A DNA stretch of 64,000 nucleotides from JAAYRQ01 sp035647815 (GCA_035647815.1 DASRMR010000065.1:1-64000); one strand, 5' to 3'; numbered from the stretch's first letter, positions 25,871 through 35,370 are shown. Notes: generated by a model from the sequence alone, not told the origin. Made by a program: numbers and translations.

Positions 25871-26926
25871 ATGATGGATTTTTTACTAACCATGTTAAAT
25901 GGTGGTATAAAAGAGCTTTTAGAATATTTATCTGCACATGTTATCACTTGCTTAGTCCCAGCATTTTTTATCGCTGGTGCTATGGCAGTTATAGTAACTA
26001 AAGGTGCAGTTATTAAGTATTTTGGGGTCCAGGCTAAGCGTTGGGTAGCATATACGGTAGCTTCTGTATCGGGAATGTTGCTCGCAGTTTGCTCTTGTAC
26101 AGTTTTGCCCTTATTCGCAGGAATTTATAGTTTAGGGGCAGGATTAGGACCAGCTGTTACTTTTCTATATTCGGGACCTGCTATAAATATCTTAGCTATA
26201 TCTCTTACTGGTGCAGCTATCGGCTGGCATATGGGGGTGGCTAGGGGTGTAGGTGCAGTCGTTTTTGCCATAATTATTGGGATTATTATGTCTTTACTTT
26301 TTGCTAAGGATGAAAAGCGAAGGATGGCGGAGATTGGTGATTTACCCCAAGAAACTACTGAGAAACCGGTAACATTTTTGATCGTCTTTTTCGGCATTAT
26401 GGTAGGGATTTTGATAATTAGTACTAGTAACTTGGAAGTATGGGTTAAAGTAGCTTTAGATTTAGCCCTAATTAGCACCCTTGGAGTTATGGTTTATCGA
26501 TATTTTGCAGAAGGTGAATTTAGTTTATGGATGGAAGAAACTTGGGGCTTAGTTAAATTAGTAGTTCCTACCCTAATGATTGGAGTCTTTTTAGTAGGGA
26601 TGGTAACTTCTATTATCCCACCTGCATTAATTTCGAATTATGTAGGGGAAAACACTTTGACTGCTAATTTTGCCGCTTCTCTTATTGGTGCATTATTCTA
26701 TTTTTCCACCTTAACGGAAGTTCCTATAGTTAAAGGTTTAATGGATTTAGGTATGAATCAAGGGCCAGCTTTAGCTTTGCTACTATCAGGGCCAGCAGTT
26801 AGTATACCTAATTTATTAGTTGTTTATCGTATTATGGGTTTAAAACGCACGGCGGCTTATTTCGTACTAGTAGTAATGATGGCTACTTTAACTGGTTGGT
26901 TATATGGTTACTTTTTTGTTTTATAG
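25871..26926 (+). CDS. DUF318/ArsP-type permease
   Basis: A 351-residue integral membrane protein with about eight to ten helices in two repeated halves. Each half carries a conserved loop: AVCSCTVLPLFAGIYSLGAG with SGPAINI in the first, STLTEVPIVKGLMDLGM with SGPAVSIPN in the second. The CSC in the first loop suits thiophilic cargo. Members of this family export organoarsenicals or other metal species. It lies between arsR and a thioredoxin-like gene. GGAGGG site. Confidence 0.88.
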   Translation: MMDFLLTMLNGGIKELLEYLSAHVITCLVPAFFIAGAMAVIVTKGAVIKYFGVQAKRWVAYTVASVSGMLLAVCSCTVLPLFAGIYSLGAGLGPAVTFLYSGPAINILAISLTGAAIGWHMGVARGVGAVVFAIIIGIIMSLLFAKDEKRRMAEIGDLPQETTEKPVTFLIVFFGIMVGILIISTSNLEVWVKVALDLALISTLGVMVYRYFAEGEFSLWMEETWGLVKLVVPTLMIGVFLVGMVTSIIPPALISNYVGENTLTANFAASLIGALFYFSTLTEVPIVKGLMDLGMNQGPALALLLSGPAVSIPNLLVVYRIMGLKRTAAYFVLVVMMATLTGWLYGYFFVL

Positions 26927-26955
26927 GATAATATTAATTTAGGAGGTCATTAGTT

Positions 26956-27192
26956 ATGAAAATTGAAGTATTAGGAACAGGGTGTGCTAAATGCAACAAG
27001 TTGGAAAAAGATGTAAACAAAGCTTTAGCTGAATTAAATATGGTAGCAGATGTTTCCAAGGTAGCAGATATTAAGAAGATCATGGATTATAAAGTTATGA
27101 TAACGCCTGCTTTAGTCATTAATGGACAAGTAAAATCAACGGGGCGTCTGCCTAAAAAAGACGAGTTAAAGAATTTTCTCAGAGAGGGATAA
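26956..27192 (+). CDS. Small thioredoxin-fold protein (MTH895/TM0996 type)
   Basis: A 78-residue thioredoxin-like protein with GTGCAKCNKLE as the CXXC redox site and the cis-Pro motif ITPALVING. Such proteins are standard partners of DUF318 permeases, probably moving thiol-bound metalloid or reducing the cargo. It is co-transcribed with the permease (29 bases apart), with an AGGAGG site. Confidence 0.9.
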   Translation: MKIEVLGTGCAKCNKLEKDVNKALAELNMVADVSKVADIKKIMDYKVMITPALVINGQVKSTGRLPKKDELKNFLREG

Positions 27193-27229
27193 TAATCTTT
27201 AGTGTGCTACCTTTTCGCCCCTCATATGT

Positions 27230-27829
27230 TTAAGAAATGAAATATTTCTTGAGTGTTGAATTAATTTTATAGTCATCGTGAATGTATTCAGTTTTTACTA
27301 GACCTACATCTTTTTGATAATATTCATATGAATAACCTTCAGATTCGTTAAATTCACATTTTATTTTAATACAATCAGTAAAGTATTCTGCAGGAGTTAT
27401 TATATTAGACTCTGTATCTACTATTTCTCGACTTCCATTAGGAACATCCCATTTGTTGCCTACTTGAAAAGGAAGCTTAATCATAATAGTGTCATCATTA
27501 GGTTCATAATCGGTTTCTAGAAGATTTTCATCGTCATAGCTTTCATGGATAAGGAGAACACGAGTAATGGCATTATCAGATATAGTATAAATTGCTTTTG
27601 ATGAAGTACCACTATTATTAATAGCAAATTGAACTTTATCATCCTTTTGATAGGTAACTGTCTGCTTATATTCTGCAAATTCATTTCCCGTACCTTTGAA
27701 TTCCCAGCTACTTTCTACAGTGGAGGGGAAATAGTTAGCAACTCCTTCTTTATCAGGTTCTGAACAGCCGATAATGTTCATAAGCAAAAACATTAAAATC
27801 AAGGTTAAAGTGAAAATATTTTTATTCAT
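27230..27829 (-). CDS. Putative lipoprotein
   Basis: A 199-residue exported protein with a lipoprotein signal (hydrophobic 5-20, lipobox MNIIGC, Cys22). The mature part is beta-rich, with patterns such as SSWEFKGTGNEF and PFQVGNKWDV seen in a broad class of Clostridial lipoproteins of unknown role. It converges on the thioredoxin-like gene and has its own promoter region; no functional link is visible. Confidence 0.75.
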   Translation of the reverse strand: MNKNIFTLTLILMFLLMNIIGCSEPDKEGVANYFPSTVESSWEFKGTGNEFAEYKQTVTYQKDDKVQFAINNSGTSSKAIYTISDNAITRVLLIHESYDDENLLETDYEPNDDTIMIKLPFQVGNKWDVPNGSREIVDTESNIITPAEYFTDCIKIKCEFNESEGYSYEYYQKDVGLVKTEYIHDDYKINSTLKKYFIS

Positions 27830-28023
27830 GGATTATCTTCGACTCCTTTCTAATACTATATATAGATAGAGGTAAATAAACTGACACCATAGAATTTTAT
27901 ATTATAAATAAGATTATACTTCATTAAGTCAGATTTTCGTAATTTTGGGGATTTTGATTAAAAGGTGTTAAAATCTCTTTCACCTGATAGCTAATATTTG
28001 ATACCTGTTAAGGAGGTGCAAAT

Positions 28024-29022
28024 GTGCCGGAATTACGCCAGGATTTAATTAGAGATGCTTGGGTAGTTATTGCTAAAGATAGAGCCTTAAAACCTAATGA
28101 TTTTCCGATTAATAAAAATGAAATGCACTTTAAAGATACTAACCACTTATGCCCGTTTTGTGTTGGAAATGAGGAACATACTCCACCTGAAATTACTGCA
28201 TATAGGGAAATCAAATCTTTGCCCAATACCCCAGGGTGGACTGTTAGGACTATTCCTAATAAATATTCCGCCTTTAGTTTGCAAAGGGAATCAAACGAAG
28301 AATATGACGGAATTAATAATAGTTGTAGTGGCATAGGTCAACATGAAGTTGTTATAGAAACGCCGGAACATGGCCTAGAATTGCATGAATTTGATATGGA
28401 AAGAATTAATTTGGTCTATAAAATGTTAAGAGAGAGGTATATATCTTTAGCGGAAGATGGAAGAATAAAGTATATACAGATTTATAAGAATAGGGGAATT
28501 TTTGCGGGTGCCTCTTTAGAACATAGCCATAGTCAAATTATAGCTCTTCCAATGGTGCCAGAGGTTAACAAGGGTGTAAGTAGATATTACTCTAGAAATG
28601 GTACTTGTTTATTATGTGATATTTTGCAACAGGAGCAGACTAGTAAGGAAAGAGTTGTTTACCAAGGAAAAGAATTTATAGTCATATGTCCTTATGCCTC
28701 GCGGTTTGCTTATGAAGTATGGATAATTCCTATCCAACATGTTCAACATTTTGGGGATATAAATGATATTCAATTAGAAGAATTAGTATACATAATTAAA
28801 AATATACTTAAAACTATAATTGCAACTTTAGATAATCCGTCCTACAATATCGTTATTAACTCTGCACCAGTCAACATGGGATCAGAAGATGGGTATCATT
28901 GGTTCATAGAAGTGGTACCTAGATTAATAGTTATGGCTGGGGTGGAAATTGCTACAGGAATATATATGAACCCTGTAGCTCCAGAGATAGCGACTAGTTT
29001 ATTTAGGGAATACTTGAAATAG
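28024..29022 (+). CDS. galT: Galactose-1-phosphate uridylyltransferase (GalT-like)
   Basis: A 332-residue HIT-superfamily nucleotidyltransferase. The catalytic HXHXQ is in LEHSHSQII; the first zinc pair is CPFCVGNE and the second Cys pair is CLLCDIL; the C-terminal half repeats the fold (GYHWFIEVVPRL). GalT swaps UMP between UDP-glucose and galactose-1-phosphate; some Firmicute members use ADP-glucose or other sugar phosphates, so the substrate is open. Start GTG with AAGGAGGTG. It stands ahead of yqeG and the aro genes. Confidence 0.88.
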   Translation: MPELRQDLIRDAWVVIAKDRALKPNDFPINKNEMHFKDTNHLCPFCVGNEEHTPPEITAYREIKSLPNTPGWTVRTIPNKYSAFSLQRESNEEYDGINNSCSGIGQHEVVIETPEHGLELHEFDMERINLVYKMLRERYISLAEDGRIKYIQIYKNRGIFAGASLEHSHSQIIALPMVPEVNKGVSRYYSRNGTCLLCDILQQEQTSKERVVYQGKEFIVICPYASRFAYEVWIIPIQHVQHFGDINDIQLEELVYIIKNILKTIIATLDNPSYNIVINSAPVNMGSEDGYHWFIEVVPRLIVMAGVEIATGIYMNPVAPEIATSLFREYLK

Positions 29023-29046
29023 TAAGTTTGAAATTAAGGAGTAAAT

Positions 29047-29544
29047 ATGTTTAAAAAATTATATCCTGATTTATATGTAAATTCACTAAAGGAAATCCCT
29101 TTAGATGAAATTAAAGCTATGAAAAAAGAAGGTTTTATCCTAGATCTTGATAATACTATTACTGAATGGAATAGTAATGATATTACTCAAGAAGTTATCG
29201 ATTGGTTTCACCTTATTGAAAGCAGAGGCTTTAAGGCCTGTATTCTTTCTAATAATGGTGAAAGAAGAATAATGGAGGTAGCTGAGCAGCTGGAAATTCC
29301 TTATATATATAGAGCTCAGAAACCGCGTAGAGGAGGCTTTTATAGAGCTGCAGAATCTCTAGGGATATCTATTGACAATACTGTAGTCGTTGGCGATCAA
29401 ATATTTACTGATGTTTTAGGCGGGAATAGGGCAGGCTTTTTTACTATATTAGTAGTGCCGATTAATAAGAAGGAGTTTTTAGGAACTAAAATATCTAGAG
29501 CTATGGAATTTTTCGTATTAAAGCGTTTGAAAAGGGAAATGTAA
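29047..29544 (+). CDS. YqeG-family HAD phosphatase
   Basis: A 165-residue HAD-superfamily (IIIA) phosphatase. The nucleophile motif is LDLDNTIT, motif II is LSNNGE, the Lys lies in RAQKPRRGGF, and motif IV is VVGDQIFTDVLGGNRAG. The length matches YqeG of Bacillus, and yqeG stands before aroE there too. The natural substrate is not known. Strong AAGGAG site. Confidence 0.9.
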   Translation: MFKKLYPDLYVNSLKEIPLDEIKAMKKEGFILDLDNTITEWNSNDITQEVIDWFHLIESRGFKACILSNNGERRIMEVAEQLEIPYIYRAQKPRRGGFYRAAESLGISIDNTVVVGDQIFTDVLGGNRAGFFTILVVPINKKEFLGTKISRAMEFFVLKRLKREM

Positions 29545-29593
29545 CATAATAGATAATAAGTTGAAAATAGTGATGATAAGTGTGATAATTTAA

Positions 29594-29625
29594 ATTGGCG
29601 GATGCAATGCATCCGCCAATATTTT
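29594..29625 (+). terminator. Hairpin between yqeG and aroE
   Basis: A 10-bp stem (ATTGGCGGAT / ATCCGCCAAT, extendable by the GCA/TGC of the loop) followed by ATTTT, directly before the aroE ribosome site. It may end the yqeG transcript or attenuate aroE. Confidence 0.65.
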
Positions 29626-29641
29626 AATGAGGCATTTTATT

Positions 29642-30493
29642 ATGATTAATAGTAAAACAAGATTAATAGGAATTATCGGATATCCCTTGGGACATACTCT
29701 TTCACCTATAATGCAGAATAAAGCTTTACAGGAGATGGGACTTAATTATATTTATGTTCCTTTAGAAGTAAAGCCGGTGGATATTAAAAAGGCTATTGAA
29801 GCTATTCGTATATATGACCTGATGGGGGTTAATGTAACTATTCCTTATAAGGAAATAGTTATGGAACATTTAGATGAACTATCAGCAGAAGCTATAGCCT
29901 GTGAAGCTGTCAACTTAATCAAAAACGAAGATGGGCGCTTAATAGGTTACAATACTGACGGAAAAGGTTTTGTGGCAGGTTTAGAGGAAGCTGATGTAGA
30001 TGTAAGTGGGCAAATCTTATTATTAGGTGCTGGTGGTGCAGCTAGAGCTGTTGGCCATGCTTTAGCGACAGAAGGTGTACAAGAGATGACTTTTTTAGAT
30101 ATAGACCGATTAAAAGCGGAAAACTTAGCAGATTTCATTAGGCGAAAAACTGGTGTAAGCTGTTACGGTTTAGAAATGAATCGAGAAACATTTGCACTTG
30201 CAGGTAAAAATGCGGATATTATAGTAAATTGCACTCCCTCTGGGATGTACCCGGAAATTAACAATTCACCTATTGATGATATTAGCATGATTAAAAAACC
30301 AGCAGTATTATGTGATTTAATTTACAATCCTCTACAGACTAAATTATTAGCAATGGGAAGAGCCCATGGTTTAAAAATTATTAATGGGGTTCCTATGTTA
30401 GTTCATCAAGGTGCTTTAACTTTAGAAATTTTAACTAATTTAAAACCTCCAATTGATATCATGAGAGAAGTGGTTCTTCATCAGGTACGATAG
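29642..30493 (+). CDS. aroE: Shikimate dehydrogenase
   Basis: A 283-residue NADPH-dependent enzyme of the shikimate pathway that reduces 3-dehydroshikimate. Substrate-binding SLSP is present as TLSPIMQN; the catalytic Lys and Asp are in VTIPYKE and YNTDGKG; the nucleotide-binding loop is LLGAGGAARAV; the C-terminal QG is in HQGALTLE. The ATG at 29642 has TGAGG upstream and gives a standard N-terminus; an ATG at 29627 is less suitable. It begins the aroE-pseudopilin-UPF0316-aroC-aroK-aroB run. Confidence 0.95.
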   Translation: MINSKTRLIGIIGYPLGHTLSPIMQNKALQEMGLNYIYVPLEVKPVDIKKAIEAIRIYDLMGVNVTIPYKEIVMEHLDELSAEAIACEAVNLIKNEDGRLIGYNTDGKGFVAGLEEADVDVSGQILLLGAGGAARAVGHALATEGVQEMTFLDIDRLKAENLADFIRRKTGVSCYGLEMNRETFALAGKNADIIVNCTPSGMYPEINNSPIDDISMIKKPAVLCDLIYNPLQTKLLAMGRAHGLKIINGVPMLVHQGALTLEILTNLKPPIDIMREVVLHQVR

Positions 30494-30956
30494 TCGCGGA
30501 TTTACCCTAATCGAACTTCTAGTTGTATTGGCTATTTTTTCTGTATTACTAAGCTTAGCTATACCTTCCTTTAAAGGAGTTTTAGAAAACCAGAAACTAT
30601 ATGCAGATGCTCGTCAGTTAGCTACGAGTTTAAGGGCGACTAGAAATGATGCTATATATAATGAATATCCTGCAAAAGTGCAATTTTATACTGCAGATAA
30701 TAGCTACTTAGTTACAAATAAAGGTTTTACGAAACGCTATTACTTAAGTCTAGGAATTAAATATGTAGGAACTACAACTTTTTCTGCTAGTCCGGTGGAT
30801 AAAGTTCCATACTGTTCATTTAACTCTACTGGAACTCCCAATCAAGGTGGAACAGTAACTTTAAAAAACAGTCGTGGTACTAATAGATATATAATCGTAA
30901 ACCCAGTAGCTGGAAGAGTGCGGATTTCAGATAAAAAACCTGCAAATTGGAAATGA
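30480..30956 (+). CDS. Type II/IV pseudopilin (GspH/FimT-like) with no standard start codon
   Basis: A prepilin-like protein of about 158 residues. The class III signal RGFTLIELLVVLAIFSVLL is perfect, with cleavage expected between Gly and Phe and Glu at +5. The mature part (about 150 residues) is GspH-like. The frame has a TGA at 30462, and no ATG, GTG or TTG lies before the GFTLIE motif. ATC at 30480, with GAGAGAAG upstream, is the best placed candidate and gives a six-residue leader. The start lies inside the end of aroE. A TTG at 30528 would cut off the signal. It probably serves the pilus system encoded at 35.6 kb. Confidence 0.75.
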   Translation: MRYDSRGFTLIELLVVLAIFSVLLSLAIPSFKGVLENQKLYADARQLATSLRATRNDAIYNEYPAKVQFYTADNSYLVTNKGFTKRYYLSLGIKYVGTTTFSASPVDKVPYCSFNSTGTPNQGGTVTLKNSRGTNRYIIVNPVAGRVRISDKKPANWK

Positions 30957-30969
30957 GGGAGTTGCTGTT

Positions 30970-31476
30970 TTGATTTTTGAATTATTATTTATTTTCTTTG
31001 CCCGAATCATCGATGTTTCCTTAGGTACTGTTCGGATGATTCTAGTAATAAGAGGGGATAAGCTACCTGCCTCCCTAATCGGTTTCTTTGAAATACTAGT
31101 TTATACGATAGCATTAGGTTTAGTAGTAGGCTCACTTGATGATCCAGTTAAGCTAATAGTATTTTGTACTGGTTTTGCTTTAGGTATATATGTGGGGTCT
31201 ATTATTGAAGAAAGATTAGCACTCGGTTTTAGGGGACTTCAAGTTACGATTAATAAAGAATATGCTCATATTGTTGAAGAATTGCGTGAAGAAGGTTTTC
31301 CTGTAACTTGTTGGGATGCAAGTGGTAAAGCTGGTCCTAAACTAGTATTAAATATTATAGTTAAAAGAAACATGGCTCAATTAGTGGCAGATAAAGTTTA
31401 TGAAAAAGATGCTACTGCTTTTGTAGTATTGATGGAACCAAAACAATTTAGAGGTGGATATATTAAAAAGAAATAG
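30970..31476 (+). CDS. UPF0316/DUF2179 membrane protein
   Basis: A 168-residue protein with three N-terminal membrane helices (about 1-75; FARIIDVSLGTVRMILVIRG is the family signature) and a C-terminal DUF2179 domain (about 90-160). DUF2179 is a small soluble sensor-like domain found in many Firmicute membrane proteins; a role in ligand sensing is assumed. The start is TTG after GGGAGTTG. It sits between the pseudopilin and aroC, 13 bases before the latter. Confidence 0.85.
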   Translation: MIFELLFIFFARIIDVSLGTVRMILVIRGDKLPASLIGFFEILVYTIALGLVVGSLDDPVKLIVFCTGFALGIYVGSIIEERLALGFRGLQVTINKEYAHIVEELREEGFPVTCWDASGKAGPKLVLNIIVKRNMAQLVADKVYEKDATAFVVLMEPKQFRGGYIKKK

Positions 31477-31489
31477 GAGGAATTCCTAG

Positions 31490-32677
31490 ATGTTAAGATT
31501 TGTTACTTCTGGTGAATCTCATGGCAAGGCATTAGTAGGAATTATTGAAGGTTACCCTGCGGGCATAACTGTTAGTCAAAAACAGATAAATGAAGATTTA
31601 GCTAGACGACAGAAAGGTTATGGCCGAGGGGGAAGAATGCAAATTGAGAAAGACCAGATAGAAATAATAGCCGGGGTGCGTAATCAAGTTACCCTAGGCA
31701 GTCCTGTTAGTTTTATGATTGAAAACAAAGATTATGTAAACTGGGAAAGTATTATGAGCCCAGATCATTGCATAGATATAGAAGAAAAGGCTGTGCATCG
31801 GCCTAGACCAGGCCATGCAGATTTAGCTTCTGCAATTAAGTATAATCATACAGATATGAGGAATATACTAGAAAGAGCTAGTGCTAGGGAAACAGCCACA
31901 AGGGTAGCGGCAGGTTCTTTTTTTAAGCAATTATTAGCACCCTTTGGCATATACATTTATAGTCAGGTAATAGGAATTGGAAATGTTAAGGCCGTACATA
32001 CTGATATAGGCAGTCTGGAATACGCTCAATTAGTGGAAAGAGTAGAGGCGTCTCCGGTGAGATGCCAAGACGAAGAAGCTAGCGAACAAATGATAAACAT
32101 TATTGATCAGGCTAAGAAAGATGGTGAATCACTAGGTGGTTTTTTTGAAGTCGGTGCCATCGGTGTTCCACCTGGATTAGGTAGTCATACTAGTTGGGAT
32201 AGAAAGCTGGATGCTAAGCTAGGAGGTCTACTTCTAAGTATTCCTGCTATTAAGGCGGTAGAAATTGGTGCAGGAATTATAAATGCGAGTTCACCTGGTT
32301 CTGGGGTACATGATCAGATTTTTTTGGATGATAAAGCAGGGTTACACCGTAATTCTAATCGAGCTGGGGGGTTAGAAGGTGGGGTAACTAATGGTGAAAC
32401 AGTTTGGGCGAGAGCGTATATGAAGCCTATTCCCACCCTTTATAAACCACTTCAAAGTGTCAATACTTTGACTTGGGAAGAAGAAACAGCCGTAATTGAA
32501 CGTTCTGATATTTGTGCTGTACCAACAGCTGCAGTAGCTGGAGAAGCTATGTTAGCTTTTGGTATAGCCGAAGCATTAGTGACTAAATTTGGTGGTGATA
32601 ATCTCACGGAAATGATGAGCAATTTTGAGAGTTACAGGGATTATATGAAAAGAGTGTGGAAATGGAAAAAAACATAG
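31490..32677 (+). CDS. aroC: Chorismate synthase
   Basis: A 395-residue FMN-dependent enzyme making chorismate from EPSP, the last common step to aromatic amino acids. Family signatures are GESHGKALVGIIEGYPAG at the start, RPRPGHADLA and the basic RASARETATRVAAG; GGLEGGVTNG occurs in the second half. Length is normal. AGGAGG lies before the ATG. aroK overlaps its 3' end. Confidence 0.96.
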   Translation: MLRFVTSGESHGKALVGIIEGYPAGITVSQKQINEDLARRQKGYGRGGRMQIEKDQIEIIAGVRNQVTLGSPVSFMIENKDYVNWESIMSPDHCIDIEEKAVHRPRPGHADLASAIKYNHTDMRNILERASARETATRVAAGSFFKQLLAPFGIYIYSQVIGIGNVKAVHTDIGSLEYAQLVERVEASPVRCQDEEASEQMINIIDQAKKDGESLGGFFEVGAIGVPPGLGSHTSWDRKLDAKLGGLLLSIPAIKAVEIGAGIINASSPGSGVHDQIFLDDKAGLHRNSNRAGGLEGGVTNGETVWARAYMKPIPTLYKPLQSVNTLTWEEETAVIERSDICAVPTAAVAGEAMLAFGIAEALVTKFGGDNLTEMMSNFESYRDYMKRVWKWKKT

Positions 32678-33177
32678 TTTTAATAGGTTTTATGGGTACT
32701 GGTAAAAGTACTGTCGGTGTAAAAATAGCGGAAAGATTAAAAATGAATTTTGTGGATATGGATCGGGAAATAGAGAAAATTACAGGTATGTCTATAAAAT
32801 TATTATTTAAAAATCATGGTGAGGTTAGATTTAGATCTGAAGAAAAACTAATGGCCCAAAAATTAAGTAAACAGAAGAATATGGTAATAGCTACTGGCGG
32901 CGGGGTAGTACTGCAAGAGGATAATATCGAGGTGCTTAGGGAAAATGGTATTATAATTTGCTTAGATGCTGATGCTAGTAATATATTTGAGCGGGTAAAT
33001 AGAAAAAGAGGGACTAGGCCTTTACTTAAAAAGAATCTAACTGTAAAAGATGTTGAAGATATGTTAGCAGAGCGGGAAACTTTTTATGCTGGTGCTGATT
33101 ATAGAATTAATACTAGTAATAAAGATTTAAATCAGGTAGTTAATGAGGCTATTAGACATATTAAGAAGACCATTTAG
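32662..33177 (+). CDS. aroK: Shikimate kinase
   Basis: A 171-residue P-loop kinase that phosphorylates shikimate. Walker A is GFMGTGKST, the shikimate-binding DxD is DMDRE, with further motifs FRSEE and TGGGVV and the lid Arg in RKRGTRPLL. ATG 32662 gives the usual MEKNIVLIG start; a GTG at 32656 is possible. It overlaps the end of aroC by 16 bases and aroB follows. Confidence 0.95.
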   Translation: MEKNIVLIGFMGTGKSTVGVKIAERLKMNFVDMDREIEKITGMSIKLLFKNHGEVRFRSEEKLMAQKLSKQKNMVIATGGGVVLQEDNIEVLRENGIIICLDADASNIFERVNRKRGTRPLLKKNLTVKDVEDMLAERETFYAGADYRINTSNKDLNQVVNEAIRHIKKTI

Positions 33178-33195
33178 AAAATGGAAGGAACGAAA

Positions 33196-34290
33196 ATGCA
33201 AACTCTAAAATTAGATCTAGGATTAGAATCGTATAATATTTTAATTGGGGATAGATTACTCGAAAAAACGGGTTTTTATGTAAGAGAGTTAATAGCGAAT
33301 AGAAAAGTAATACTCGTTAGCAATCCTACCGTTTTTCCCTTATATGGCAAAAGAGTAGTAGAATCGCTAGTTGATGCAGGTTTTGAAGTATTTATTCACC
33401 TAGTGCCAGATGGGGAAGAATATAAAAATATAGACCAAGCTATGCAAATCATTAATAAGTGTATAGAACACAAATTAGAAAGAAATGGCGCTATTATTGC
33501 TTTAGGTGGTGGTGTTATAGGTGATTTAGCTGGTTTTGTAGCTGCTATTTATCAAAGAGGAATACCTTTTATACAAATCCCGACTACTTTATTAGCTCAA
33601 GTCGATAGTAGTGTAGGGGGGAAAGTCGCAGTTAATCATCCGCAGGCAAAAAACATGATAGGTGCATTCCACCAACCTAAATTAGTTATTATCGATATTA
33701 ACACTTTGAAAACTTTAGAAGAGCGTGATTACCATAGTGGTTTAGGCGAAATAGTTAAATATGGCATAATATATAGTAGTGATTTTTTTCAAAAACTTAA
33801 AGATAAAGCAAGTTTTATTCGGGAGAAATCCCCTGATGTTTTAGCTAAAATAATATATGAATCATGCAAGATTAAGGGCGAAATTGTAGAACAAGATGAA
33901 AAAGAAACTAGTTTAAGAGCTATTTTAAATCTAGGACATACTTTTGGACATGCTATAGAAAGTTTATCAGGTTACGGTACTTACAGACATGGTGAAGCTG
34001 TTATTATGGGTAGTATTGCAGCAGCCTATTTAGCAGTAGATTTAGATTTATTAGCTAAAAACAAGCTAGATAAGATATTTAATTTATATAAAGAATTAGA
34101 TATATTTAAAGCTTTTCCCCATCTGCCTGCAGAAGATATCTATGAAAATATGTTGACAGATAAAAAGGTAGTAAATGAGCAAATTACTTTTATACTACCT
34201 AAGAATATTGGTGAATATGTGATAGTCAAAAATGCAAAAAAAGAACAAATCCTTAAAGCTATTTATTTAGCTCAAGAATATGAATTTTAG
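33196..34290 (+). CDS. aroB: 3-dehydroquinate synthase
   Basis: A 364-residue NAD- and metal-dependent enzyme that closes DAHP to 3-dehydroquinate. Motifs are PDGEEYKN, the NAD-binding GGGVIGDLAGFVAA, QIPTTLLAQVDSSVGGKVAVN and the metal-binding Glu/His of GLGEIVKYG, LGHTFGHAIE and RHGEAV. AAGGAACG lies before ATG 33196; an upstream ATG at 33181 lacks a site. It is the last gene of the aro run, ending 6 bases from the converging DUF4363 gene. Confidence 0.96.
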   Translation: MQTLKLDLGLESYNILIGDRLLEKTGFYVRELIANRKVILVSNPTVFPLYGKRVVESLVDAGFEVFIHLVPDGEEYKNIDQAMQIINKCIEHKLERNGAIIALGGGVIGDLAGFVAAIYQRGIPFIQIPTTLLAQVDSSVGGKVAVNHPQAKNMIGAFHQPKLVIIDINTLKTLEERDYHSGLGEIVKYGIIYSSDFFQKLKDKASFIREKSPDVLAKIIYESCKIKGEIVEQDEKETSLRAILNLGHTFGHAIESLSGYGTYRHGEAVIMGSIAAAYLAVDLDLLAKNKLDKIFNLYKELDIFKAFPHLPAEDIYENMLTDKKVVNEQITFILPKNIGEYVIVKNAKKEQILKAIYLAQEYEF

Positions 34291-34296
34291 TAATTA

Positions 34297-34662
34297 TTAT
34301 CTATTAAGGTTATTCCAATGCTCTTCTAGTTCGTATAATTCTGCTAAAGCTCCATCATCATCTTCTACTTTTATATAAGCATTTAGACGCGCTATATTTA
34401 TGTTAATATAATTAATTTCATCTTTTTCTACACTAAATTGGATCTTCTTAACTATTTCATCCCAAGCCTTTTTAAGCTGGATATAGTTATGTTCAGCCTC
34501 ATCCCAATTTTCTTCTAATATGTTTTGGTCTAGATTTTTTACATGCAGAGCCAAATTATTCTGTTCATTTGTAGGCTTTCTTAAATAATCTGCTGAATTC
34601 ATAAAAAACGCAAAGGAAAATAAAACAATAGTAGCAATTAGATAGTATGAAACTTTTTGCAT
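34297..34662 (-). CDS. DUF4363 protein
   Basis: A 121-residue protein with one N-terminal membrane helix (about 5-22) and a helical outer or inner domain with the repeated pattern ENWDEAEHNYIQLKKAWDEI, typical of DUF4363. This family regularly follows a DUF421/YetF gene, as here (18 bases downstream). The role is unknown. Confidence 0.8.
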   Translation of the reverse strand: MQKVSYYLIATIVLFSFAFFMNSADYLRKPTNEQNNLALHVKNLDQNILEENWDEAEHNYIQLKKAWDEIVKKIQFSVEKDEINYININIARLNAYIKVEDDDGALAELYELEEHWNNLNR

Positions 34663-34680
34663 AATACCCTTCCTTTACCA

Positions 34681-35370
34681 TTAGTTGTCTTTATATTTAT
34701 CTACATATAAATTATCATCTGTTTCATTATAAGTCGCCACAAAGACTTGGGCAGGGTCATTAATTCCTTGAGCTTTTAATCGATCTATTAGCCAGGCTGG
34801 ATCCTTATTTAAGAAGGTTAAGTTTTGTTCAACTACTTGTCCATTAAAAACAACTTGTGGACTAAGGACTGCTTTTTGTGGAGCGACTTGCATATCTTGT
34901 CGTGTTACTGGCTGGTATTCGGATTTAAGCAATATAGACAAATGTCCGCTAGTTTCTAGAACTGCGTATGCTACTTGAGAAATATCAAAAACATTTTTAT
35001 CTCGTAGTTGTTCGAGTAAATCAGTAAGGGTGAAGCGTACTTGATTCATCTCATCTTCTAATAGAACGCCATTATTTATCAATATAGTAGGCCTGCCTAC
35101 TAAATATTTTTTTGCTGCTGAAGATTTTACGGTGGTAAATTGTAAGGCAAAAACGACAAAAGTCCAAGTTGCTAGACCTACCCAATGAGGCCAAGCTCGA
35201 CTAGTCAAGTCTACTGATAAAGTAGCTGCAATCGATCCGATAGTTATACCTAAAATATATTCGAAAAGAGTTAATTGGCTTATTTGTTGTTTACCTAATA
35301 GGCGAGAAAATATAAACAAAGTGACAAAGGCTATTAAACTTCGCACTATAACGACTAACGATTCATCCAC
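34681..35370 (-). CDS. YetF/YcaP-like DUF421 membrane protein
   Basis: A 229-residue protein with three N-terminal helices (RLLGKQQISQLTLFEYILGITIGS region is the family signature) and a soluble C-terminal part containing the DUF421 domain (YLVGRPTILINNGVLLEDEM, DLLEQLRDKNVFDI). Found widely in Bacillus and Clostridia in envelope and spore contexts; no activity is established. It forms a two-gene operon with DUF4363. Confidence 0.85.
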   Translation of the reverse strand: MDESLVVIVRSLIAFVTLFIFSRLLGKQQISQLTLFEYILGITIGSIAATLSVDLTSRAWPHWVGLATWTFVVFALQFTTVKSSAAKKYLVGRPTILINNGVLLEDEMNQVRFTLTDLLEQLRDKNVFDISQVAYAVLETSGHLSILLKSEYQPVTRQDMQVAPQKAVLSPQVVFNGQVVEQNLTFLNKDPAWLIDRLKAQGINDPAQVFVATYNETDDNLYVDKYKDN

